From: Sambucus nigra
Taxonomy: Eukaryota; Streptophyta; Magnoliopsida; Dipsacales; Adoxaceae
Direction: 5' to 3'
Assembly: GCA_949130495.1 (NCBI GenBank)
Contig: OX422216.1
Location: 365,948,605 to 366,012,604 of the forward strand
Length of the DNA: 64,000 bases
Shown: positions 44,145 to 53,586 of the stretch, piece by piece
How positions within the stretch are numbered: the stretch's first letter is position 1
Layout: each line of letters starts with the position of its first letter
Position numbers and translations under genes: made by a program
Notes under the pieces: model-generated
Databases searched by the model: none
The model's input: only the letters and a program-made list of their open reading frames with translations
Told to the model about the DNA's origin: nothing

Positions 44145-45196
44145 TGTAAAATACGGTGTGTGATACGGATTTAAATTAATTCTCAAGTTTCCAATTAAAC
44201 CTTATTTAATTAGAGTCTATTTAGAAATAACTCCTAAACATGCAACTACGTGCGTGCGTGTGTCAACCCATAAATAAATAAAGCATGTGACACAAAATTC
44301 ATTAAAAATCTCCGAAGGGAAAAACCTTTTATTTATAGAACTTTGACAAGTTTACAAGACCATTGACTTACATAGCATCTTCCTTTCGCCTACAAGAGTA
44401 ACGCACGGTGCCTTCGTCAAACCTTCAAAGTAACGGCTAAAAATCAGCAGCAGTTCACACGCAACTATACCACAAGGACGCGCAGTCCAGACACGTAGTC
44501 TTAAGTCTTCACAAGAACTCCCTCCACAGTAGCATGCAGCTCTTCGGTTGTAGAGTTCTCCCAACAAAGAATGATCAAAAGCAAAGTGTGTTCTTGAACA
44601 CTAAAACAATGCACCAAAGCATATGGGTTTTTTGTGAATTGAAAACAAAAGAGATAAAAACCCGAAAAGAAGAAGTCAAAAGAATTCTACAGATTCGCAG
44701 TTTTCTGACTTTCAAAACACCGGGACTTCTTAATGAAAATGAAACCATTTAATGAGTATTTATAGCAAAACGTTTCGCCTCGGTAGTTTGAACAAAAATT
44801 GGATCGCCCTCGAACGAAGGACTCGTGTCGTTTGAACGACATCGCACGACATCTCCATGTCGCTCGAACGAGATGAGATCTTTCTTGAACGACATGGGCA
44901 TCAAAATAGAGGAACGCTACAGGACTTAGAAAAATTATTCATTCTCAATTTTTGACGAAAAAAGTCCTCTCCAACACTTAGAAAATATTTTGAAAAAAAT
45001 ATCCCAAAGCTCGAAGTGCAAAGTTAAGGTATTTAACGTAACCTTACCAAAGTAAACTTTACAGAGGCTTTTTGATGAAGAACATTGATATATTCGGATC
45101 CGTCTTGATGTAGATTACTCTTGAACTTCTTCGATGATTGTAACAGTATACGACATAATTAATTGTGACGGACATTTATAAAAATATGTATGAGAT
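44145..45196 (-). mobile_element. 5' LTR of element 4
   Basis: Homologous to the 3' LTR pieces. Palindrome cluster at 44771-44905 and TATA CTATAAATAC (minus, 44756-44765). The outer seven bases read ATCTCAT on the minus strand instead of TGTAAGG. Confidence 0.88.
44756..44905 (-). promoter_or_regulatory. Palindrome cluster and TATA box, 5' LTR of element 4
   Basis: Minus-strand order: gtcgttcaagaaag, ctcgttcgagcgac, atggagatgtcgtgcgatg, tcgttcaaacgac, ccttcgttcgaggg, then CTATAAATAC. The ctcgttcga, gacatgg and ccttcgttcgag modules recur in element 2 in a different order. Confidence 0.7.
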
Positions 45197-45201
45197 GATA
45201 T

Positions 45202-46954
45202 TTTTTAGATCGTACGAGATCACACTTTCAGTTCCAAGCGCACACAGAGGGACTGTTATGAGTGTTCTTAAATCTTTCTTTTATGACCCTCTATTGCAAT
45301 GGACTTAAACTCACGATTTTTAAATTTTCGTTGAGTAGATGCTAAATCTCGCAAATTTTCCTCTTTATTGTAGCATTTATGATTGCATTCTCTAAAGTTT
45401 CATCCAATAGATACTAAATCTCATAGATTTTTAATACTTGAACCTTTTCCTAAATCCGATCTTAGGTTGGTTCTTTTGGTGGAGAAAACATTTTTTCTTC
45501 TTTTATTTTTTTTGTGTTACTGCTCAGCTACTTTAGAACTGAAAGTATCTTTTGATGAAAGAGACCGGTTGAAGCTCCATCAACATTAAATTTGAAATGC
45601 TCCACAGCTGGTTAGATCTAGTAAATTATTCTAAATGTTTTCTCTTTAGGAATGATTTTGTGATGAAACATGTTGATCAAGAACAAATCTTCTTTAGAGC
45701 CCAATTTTTTTAAAACAACATTGTGTGCTAGTCTCCTTCTAATATTAGCTAATTATGTGGTAGGCTCCCTCTAAATCTTCTTTTTTAAATCATGCTTCAA
45801 AATTTTTTACTCCAGCTTCAAAATTTGATACAAACCATGCTGAAGGTTGATGATTCACTCCTAACCACTATCAACTTGCGGGGGCTTATTAATAAAGTTA
45901 GCCTTAGTTACACCATAGTCGGCAAAATCTTCCTCAATCTCAGAACCATCAGTAACAATAATATTTCAAATTCAAACTACTCCACATAACTCTCTTATTC
46001 AATAGCTTATCACTTGGAGCAACCCTCTCTTATGTACTAGATAAGTACACTTAGGTTCATTTGTGAAGTACTATAGAAAAACACATATACCTATTATGTG
46101 TTATAGCTCCTAGTTGCTGTTATATGTGATTGTCCTCTTCATATTAACAGTTCAATCTATATACCTATTATAGCTATTATTTCAGTGTTATGTCATTGGA
46201 TTATATTGGTTGTCTAGCCTGGTAAGGCTATTGACCTTTGATCTTGGGTTTGTTAGAAGAAATATGAGTTTGATTTTGTATGATTTCATTTTAGACTTAT
46301 TTTACTTCGGGTTTGTAATAAGTTCACTACCATTTTCCTTGATGTCTTCATTAATAAAATTTGTACAAATGAATTGGTTTGTTTATGAAAACACTATGAT
46401 CATGTTAGTTTTTTTCCATATCTAATATTCAAATTTTCTTTTAAATGTTTGTGGTTTATTTAAACATGTTTGTTTTGGGGGTTATATTAGCCTGAAATAT
46501 ATTACCATGTCATTAAGTATTCATCATATTAGGTTGTCTATTGTAATAGACAATAATACAAATGCTCTACTAGTTGGATTCTTGGAATAAGGGTGTGTCA
46601 CAGATTTAATAAGTTGAACTCACTCACCAGACTTATAATAATATGCAACACCATTACATTACATTACATTACAGAGGAGGGGGGGCACCTAAAAACAAAA
46701 TTAAATGATAAACTAAGGATCATATTTTTTCAACTTTATTGCTTTTTGGTACTTTTACTATCTAGTTTGTTCATATTGTGGAGCTTGGGATGGGAATCTA
46801 GATTTTGTTATTTTAAGTCACATTAGTTATTGGGGTTCATGTCGATTATGATTTTAATAAGTGTTATTTGTAACTATGATTGTAACTTTTTACGGTATTG
46901 TATATCATGATTGACAGTTTTGTTTTGTAATATTGGGTTGAGTATGGAATAAGG
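45202..46954. other. Flank of the DUF247 remnant; no gene recognised
   Basis: Before element 4 inserted, this followed the upstream side of the DUF247 pseudogene. Open frames are short and unlike any family I know. A short (ATTAC)n run lies at 46650-46673. Confidence 0.4.
46650..46673. repeat. (ATTAC)n short repeat
   Basis: Four to five attac units followed by a G run (46676-46685). Confidence 0.8.
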
Positions 46955-46974
46955 TATATGATATGCCCCAAGTG

Positions 46975-47395
46975 TAACCTCGGCCTAGAGACACCAACCT
47001 CGACCGAGGTGATGGTCGAGATATTGACCGACCCTGGACAAGCCATGGGCCCACGATATCATCCCTTGGCCTTTGTAAGGTCGGCCCAGGCCGACACTAC
47101 CACATACATTTCCAATGGACACTACGCGCATCACAGGCATCAACAGCATTCTCATATACCTGGGTATGGCAACCTCGGCCGAGTGTAGACCGAGGTGACA
47201 AGAAGCCTTGGTAATCTTCAACATGGAATCAGTCCAACCTCGGCTGGGGCCGACCCCAGCATAATGTCTCGACTGAGATCAGGCCGAGACTCCCCATGGC
47301 ACATCTCGGATTGAACGAATATCAAGCCTTTACAGCTCGGCCTCTCCCAGGCCGAGGTCATGCACCAATATGGCGGCCGAGCATCTGTTGACATT
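46975..47395 (+). promoter_or_regulatory. CTCGGCCGAG-type palindrome cluster in the Tat LTR
   Basis: At least eight cctcgg / ggccgagg motifs in both orientations, including cctcgaccgagg (47007), gtcggcccaggccgac (about 47081) and CTCGGCCGAG (47173-47182). They lie 180-600 bp upstream of the TATA box. Confidence 0.65.
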
Positions 47396-47569
47396 TGGAT
47401 AAAGACACATGGGCACAAATCAGTTGTAACAAGATTATTCTCCACACGTGGGGAGAATATTTCATCATCATTCCTTACATGTGACAGTGATAGGTGGCTT
47501 CCCCCTATTGGTGAGGTTACCACACACATGCTCATTGCATGCATGGGGGGTACATTACACCCCCTAGGT

Positions 47570-47582
47570 ACTATATATAGAG
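47570..47582 (+). promoter_or_regulatory. TATA box of the Tat-type LTR
   Basis: CTATATATAGAGG following ccccctaggta. Confidence 0.7.
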
Positions 47583-47882
47583 GTCATCCTCTACCTTGCA
47601 AAAGGATCCAAGATAAGTAACCCTAGATGAAACTCTGTCTAGATATAAAGTAGAGAGAGAAAGCTTGAGGGATTGTATCCATGGCCATTAGTGCCTCATT
47701 ACAGTGATATTATTCACACACACACGATGAACGTAGGCCAATTTAGGCTGAACCACTTATATCCTGGTGCTCTCTCTCCTCTTCTCCTCGTCTCATTCTC
47801 TTACCTTTTACATAGCTATGCTTCCATTTTTGTTCTTAGATTGAGCTTGAAAACACCTTACCTGGTGGTGCTGATTCCAGCA

Positions 47883-48800
47883 TCAATAGTATATACTAAA
47901 AAGTTCATAATTTAGTTGAGTATAATAGTTAGTCAACACTTAATTTGAGATTTTTTATATAGCGCCAAGGGAGGTATATGGTTAACTGTAGTGCTTCTTT
48001 TTGGAAGGGTTCATATGCCTAACCCGTTGAACTATATAATTCTTTCCTTTTTGAGCCTTGATGAATTTCTTTTTGGAAGGCTTAATTTGCAGAAACATTT
48101 ATGTTTTCCTATTCTGTTTATTGATACCATATATAGAACTTCTAAATGTGATTGTTAATTCATGCTCGATTGATACCCTATATAGAACTTCTAAATGGTC
48201 CATCAATTGGATAATGTGGATACAACTGAGTCTTATTCTTCTCAGTATTTGATTAGCATGCCTCACTATTGTACTCCCACCTCGATAAACTTGAAATTTA
48301 GCACATGAAGGTCGTATTTATCATTGTCACCGGCTGCAACAAAACCAACTACATAAGACTTAGCAGACACTAATATATTAATAGCTGCTAGTGATCAAAG
48401 TGTGAGTAACCATCTCGAGTTTAGTTAATAGTTACTAGTTAGTATGCCTTAATATTTTTCTACACCTAACAAACATGGTGATTTTGTTTAACTTGTTATA
48501 AATATACCAGATAATTATTTTTATATTTTTATTATATGTTTTACATCTAATCATTATATATAAATATATGGTGTACCTCTAATTATATCTATTAGAGCTG
48601 AGCTTCTTATACTCTAGTATTTTCTTTAAATTTTAAAATGGGATCCTAGTATTTTGATTGCACATTCCATTGAGTGATCAACACAGGCATCCAAATCATC
48701 TTTGTGTTATAAAAAAAAAAGAATACGAGAGTATGAAGATCAAACTCACCTCATATTAGTAAAATCAAGAATAGGCAATGCCATTCTAGTAAAATTATAG
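47883..48800. other. No gene recognised; short direct repeat
   Basis: A 27-28 bp direct repeat (ttgatacc.tatatagaactt then ctaaatg) occurs at 48121-48147 and 48170-48197. Otherwise AT-rich single-copy-like DNA. Confidence 0.5.
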
Positions 48801-49243
48801 GATGCACATGAAATGAAATGCTTTGGAACAATGATGGGGCACACGGGAAGTGTGAAATCAATCTGTTCTCATCCAACTAATCACGGTAAGTGTACTCTCT
48901 CTTTTTTGAATTCCTTAGTAAATTTCTTTTCTCCATAAAGAAACGGATAAAATTATAATATCTTCCAACGGATCTTGTTGTATCTGGTTCAAGAGATGGG
49001 TCCTTTGCTCTTTGGGACTTGAGGTTCTTTAAGAGTAGATTTGAAAATTCTTACATAATGTAAGTTTCGCCTTTCTTTTATTTGAATAAGCACACTAGAA
49101 TTTTGATAACAATACATGTCACATTCATGCGTGTACAATTTTAATTTTACTAAAGATTCTAATTCCCATCCTTTATTCAGGTCATTTGCTGACGACCAAG
49201 GGGCTCATATTTCTACTAATAGAAAGCGGATTCGAAGTGCAAG
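48801..49243 (+). pseudogene. Three-exon fragment of a CDT2-like (DTL) WD40 gene
   Basis: CDT2 is the WD40 substrate receptor of a CUL4-DDB1 ubiquitin ligase acting in replication control. Exon a (48801-48886) reads [20 protein letters not shown], then CSHPTNH. Exon b (48972-49059) reads LVVSGSRDGSFALWDLR and FFKSRFENSYI. Exon c (49181-49243) reads SFADDQGAHISTNRKRIRSA. Together they form one WD repeat (GH...WD) and the following basic segment, in the order and phase expected from plant CDT2 homologues. Intron 1 has GTAAGT but its acceptor reads CGG instead of CAG (48969-48971). Intron 2 is normal (GTAAGT...TTCAG). The neighbouring exons of the gene were not found on either side, so this is an isolated fragment. 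Retained introns mean it was copied as DNA. Confidence 0.7.
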
Positions 49244-49780
49244 GTTTATTTTCGTTTGATAAATCTCTTCTAATCCATATTAAATTATTCGTCCCAGATT
49301 TTGTATAGGATACGTCTAAAAATAAATAATTAATACGGGAAATAATCAAGACTACAAAAAGTACACCGAATAGTTACACCGACCAACTACAGTGATCGTT
49401 AGAGTTTGCTGTTAGGAATCAATTTTTATTTACAGTTTAGGAAGAAAGGAAAGTTGACATCATAGTTTGTAGGGCCCTTTACGATTATCGATAGAGTGAT
49501 ATTTCTAGCTTATCCATTTACATTACCTGATTAATTACAATGGGAGCATAACATATTTCACGTGCGATCCCTCCAAGTTCCTTCGTGATACACTTCTTAT
49601 CAACATATTAATGTCAACAACATAAAGCTATAACTTTATGTGTTGCTATTTAAGATGATTCCATTACTTCGCCATCATTGGAGCCGTAAAGTCTAATTCA
49701 GAGCATGAGGATGTGATGCATGATCGATATACTTAATTCTTTGAGACAGGTAAGTAGTGAAGCTCGAGGACATAATTCTT
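49244..49780. other. No gene recognised
   Basis: Flank of the WD40 fragment. I looked here for the next CDT2 exon and did not find it. Confidence 0.5.
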
Positions 49781-50175
49781 GTTATTAGGGAGAAAAACTA
49801 TAATACTCCTTATTTTTATTAAATAATTAAATTGCTAATGTGAGAAATAAATTATGAAATTAATTGGAAGTATTATGGGAAAAATAATTGAGTAATTTAA
49901 TAAATATACAAGAACTAATAAACATGCAATTTATATAAGAGAATTGTATATTAATAGGGAATGGGACTTCAACTTAGAAATGGGAAATTAATTAATTTCT
50001 AGAGAAAAAATATTATGTTTGGGCTTAAGTCTATAGTGGGATAGGGTTAAACGAAACCCTATGGATTTTGTTGAGGTTCTGAGGTAATATTAGGAGAAAG
50101 AAGATTAAAAGTGTGGGTTATATGAATTAAATGATACTTTTACAATTAAAAATTGAATTAATACGATTATTTAAA

Positions 50176-50260
50176 GGGAAAAATCGCTAAAGATGCGATA
50201 GCAGGCCCAAAATGCCGCTATAGCGGGCCTAAATGTTTGGCCACTATAACGAGGTTTGTG
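50176..50260 (+). promoter_or_regulatory. CCGCTATAGCGG palindrome and related half-sites
   Basis: CCGCTATAGCGG (50215-50226) is perfect. Half-sites lie around it: tcgctaaagatgcgatagc before and ccactataacgagg after. A TATA-like ctatttaaac follows at 50279. Confidence 0.5.
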
Positions 50261-51269
50261 AGGGTTTTTGTCTAGTTTTCTATTTAAACACCTATTTGGA
50301 TAACGTTTCATCATTTTATTCAGTTTTCTTCGCACTAAAACACCCTAAAATTATTATGTCACGCTCCCTCGCCCACAAAACCATAAATAAAAAGTTGGAC
50401 CTTAAATTGCAAATATGAAAGATTAATTCAAGAAAGAGTCGAGAGACAAAGTTGATCACAAGTAAATGAGAAGTAATTTTACTTTTATACTTTTGGGAAT
50501 TTCTTTTAAAAGTCCATATCTATAATAGTTTTTCCCTTTCGAGTTGTTGGAATAAATAATCACTTACACATTTTATTAAGTTCAGATCAATTATTAAGAT
50601 AAATATGTTTGCTCGCCTAAATGTTTGGACAATAATTTTGGAGATTAAAATGTATAACTGAAGAAATTTTTTATATTTAGGATTTTTCACGTGACTTTTC
50701 AAGACTCTTTGATTATGATATTAGGATTTTATTTAGAGAATTGGTTATGATTTTTCTCTATCATTAAAAAATTGAAAAATTTAGAATATTGGAAGGGATA
50801 TGAGAATATTTGTAGTTTAAACATCTTCATGATATGTTTAATTCTATGTTTAAAGGATATAATTCTATAGCAAATGTATGGTAGTTTACTTGAATTTAAC
50901 TTGTATTTACATAAATATGTACCCCTCATGTAGACTACTTGATTCTAGGAAATTGATCCATTATTTTGTAATTGAACTTATATATAGAAAATTGAGTAAA
51001 AAATAGTTCTCTATAAATTTAACCTCAGGGATACGATCTTGAGGAATTCTATTTTTTTTGTGTGTGTGAAATTTAGTTAAAGGAGATAATTACTTAAGAG
51101 AAATGCTTCGATTTATACCCAACGATCAATACTACATTGAGAACTAATAATTATTAAGCTCTAGGCATATATGGAAGCAAATCCCTTATGTAAGATCAAG
51201 ATTTAAACCTATGATCTATGGTATTTATTTATGTTTAAATAATAAATATTATGGCAACATACACATGAA

Positions 51270-51270
<1 letters not shown>

Positions 51271-51354
<84 letters not shown>
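51271..51354. repeat. (TA)n(GA)n microsatellite
   Basis: About 28 TA then 13 GA units. Confidence 0.95.
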
Positions 51355-51368
51355 ATTATGTACTCTAT

Positions 51369-52190
51369 GTGTGCACCACATTTGCATATGAAGGTTGATG
51401 AGGGGTACTAACTTCGAGTCATACTCTAGCTACGATGCCGATTTATGAGGGAACCACATCTGCATGTACGATACCATAGGGTACTAACTAGTGTATGTGG
51501 TCTAGCTATGGTGATGCATTATGTGGGAGTTATGACTAAATGTATGACATAATGGGGTATTAACTTATGTTGTGATTTGGTTGCGATGATGATATTTATA
51601 TTGGTGTCACGTTTGCATATAAGACATGTTGAGGTACTAACCTTTAGTTATAATATATCTTTAGGGATAAAAAAAATTCGCCTCGGGGATCCACCCTAAT
51701 GGGGGTTGGGATGTGGGGTAAAATTTGAGGATGGGGATGGTTTTTAATTTTCGATTCGGGTTCACGGAGGGGATAAAGAATGGAGTTCTTCCCCGCAGGG
51801 ATCCTCTTTGTATATAGTATGGGGATTCCCCAATATATTGCATATTTTTTAATTAATAATATATTTAAGTATTATTATTTATATTATCTTTATAAGTAAT
51901 TTTTAATTCACTTTTAATATAAGAATGATTTACATATTAGTTTTACACATATAATTAATTTTTTAATTTGGATTAAGAGGGGTAAGAAATAAAAAAAATG
52001 TTTTTTTTCCATATTAATTCCCCACAGGGAACCCGATCCCCAAAAAATCCTCGACGGGGATTCCCTATCCCGAGAAAAATGAGGATAGAGGCAAGGATGG
52101 GGATTTTAAGTGGGGATGATGATGGGGATGAATCCCCCGACCCCCAACTTCTAGCCATTCCTATCTAGCTTCGGTGACGAGATATAATAG
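51369..52190 (+). repeat. Imperfect tandem repeat of about 80 bp, interrupted by a MITE
   Basis: Four diverged units with the order ccacat.tgcatat..., g.ggta.taacttt, tctagcta.g.tgatg. They start near 51369, 51450, 51525 and 51604. The fourth is split by the 51662-52163 element and ends tctagcttcggtgacgag. Confidence 0.6.
51662..52163. mobile_element. hAT-type MITE
   Basis: Ends TAGGGATAA...(left) and ...CCATTCCTA (right; reverse complement TAGGAATGG). Both ends run into G-rich arms with gggga/tcccc repeats. Eight-base flanks TATATCTT (51654-51661) and TCTAGCTT (52164-52171) agree at six of eight positions, as expected for an old hAT duplication. No transposase. Confidence 0.65.
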
Positions 52191-52700
52191 TAGTATATTT
52201 ATAGAGCTATGTATAGGCTTGTAGGCCCACGAAAGTCACTGGAGAGGTCGTTTACACTTTAAAAAATTATAATAATTTACTCTATCATAAATACTATTTA
52301 GGAATATGTAGCTATAGTTTTTGTTGTGGGAGTGACTCACTTTCGTGATACTTTTAGGCTACCGCTGGGGCGCCCCAAGTGGATCAAACTTAGTGTGTCG
52401 TTCTGGATTTCAGTCGAGATTGTAGTAATGATCATTTTTTGATTTAGGGTTATTTATTTATAATATTATGTTTAGTATTTTGGTTATGTAACTTGTGGTT
52501 TGGATGTTAGATAAGGGTCTACACATATTAGGGATTTTTATGTTGTGGAGGGGTGCATACTAATTTATGTTATTTACATTTTGACTCATATTTCAGTAAA
52601 CTAATTATGTCTTTATATTTTGAGTTGTTAATTTATCGCATTGATTTTTATTTACATGATGGTGATGGTATTTGATTGTTTGATGTCCATATATTTATAT

Positions 52701-53048
52701 TTACGATTGGCCACCTTTTGTGATAAATTAGTTTGAGTCTTTAATGCTAATTGCAATTTCTAAAACACAAATTTTACATGTAACTTAATAAGAAAAATGA
52801 TAACATGTGCCTATAGGCCATCTCCACGACATATGAAAAAATAACGTAATGTTATATCATCCAATGCTTTTGGTAGAAGTGACACTATATAGCAATAAGA
52901 AAAATAACATTTTTGTAAAAAAATGAAAAATTTAAGAGCAAAAACCCTAAGCTTTTTCAATATGGGTGTGTTATGTAAGCCTCTCACGTGAAACTTGATT
53001 TGGTGTGGGAGTTTTTTTATGTTGTTCAACACATTTTAATATATAATC
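52701..53048. other. No gene recognised
   Basis: AT-rich; short minus-strand frames without known motifs. Confidence 0.4.
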
Positions 53049-53400
53049 ACTATGCCATATATCGAGAATGGTAACAGTTTGAGACCATGAGAAAGGCCAA
53101 GGGCAACGGTTGAGGACCGTGAACATTTTGAGGGTGACCAATATGGGGGTCACACTTTGAAACCGTGACCATATAAGGTGGTCACGGTCCCTTTCGTGAC
53201 ATCAATATTAGGGGCATGTTCACAGTTGTGGACCGTAACCAATGATCACAGTCTTGAACCATGACCCAAGCTTTAACAGTGCACCGTGGTCTTTTGTTGG
53301 TCACGATCCTCAACTATGACCATCCTCGGTGAAATTTCGTTGTTGGTCACGGTTCAGAACCATAACCAATAATAAATTTAATTAAAGAAAATAATTTTTA
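53049..53400 (+). mobile_element. CACTA-like end with ggtcacggt subterminal repeats
   Basis: Starts CACTATGCCATATAT, then at least ten copies of gtcacggt / accgtgacc-type motifs in both orientations (ggttgaggaccgtga, aaaccgtgacc, ggtcacggtccc, ggtcacggttcagaacc). Dense inverted subterminal repeats are typical of CACTA elements. The other end was not identified; a solo LTR at 53587 follows closely. Confidence 0.5.
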
Positions 53401-53586
53401 ATATTTTGCCTCCCCATGTATACCTTTCCATCATAGAACTAACTAATTAATACAATACAAATTAACTAACTATTAATCCATCAAATTAATTACATTAATT
53501 CAACATAAATAAATATTTAAATCTTCAATGTGTTCTTTCCACAAAATATATGCAAAATGTTCAAAGTGTTCCTTCTTCAACGAGGC

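Larger units (their letters stand above)
34619..45196 (-). mobile_element. Non-autonomous Sirevirus-like copia element with full-length gag, no pol (element 4)
   Basis: On the minus strand: 5' LTR 45196-44145, PBS 44141-44130, gag 44030-42147, 1.5 kb of 3' non-coding DNA, PPT, and 3' LTR from 40608 down to 34619, split by element 3 (35390-40319). Flanking GATAT occurs at 34614-34618 and 45197-45201. Own length is about 5.6 kb. Interior DNA after gag has no integrase or reverse transcriptase. The 5' LTR's first seven bases are abnormal (see findings). Confidence 0.85.
46955..47882 (+). mobile_element. Tat-type LTR (solo or fragment)
   Basis: TATA box CTATATATAGAGG (47570-47582), then a GA-rich leader and the U5 phrase cgtaggccaatttaggctgaaccacttatatcctggtg (in pieces, 47731-47785), typical of Tat LTRs. 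It probably starts near TGATATGCCCCAAGTG (about 46960) and ends near ctgattccagca (47882). Target duplication not established. Unrelated in detail to the LTRs at 1284 and 13411. Confidence 0.6.
49781..52700 (+). mobile_element. Long LTR-like AT-rich sequence (ends not defined)
   Basis: The style matches the other long LTRs: ataattaaattgc AT-rich start, aaaccctatgg (near 50060), a palindrome near 50215, TATA-like ctatttaaac (50279-50288), then a leader. It contains a microsatellite, about 80-bp tandem repeats and a hAT MITE. No target duplication found; it may be more than one fragment. Confidence 0.3.

Noticed and set aside
47218..47544. 108-codon minus-strand frame in the Tat LTR
   Set aside because: An open frame caused by the GC-rich palindrome cluster; no motif, and opposite to LTR transcription.
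51211..51411. Open frame with Ile-Tyr and Arg-Glu runs
   Set aside because: Translation of the (TA)n(GA)n microsatellite.
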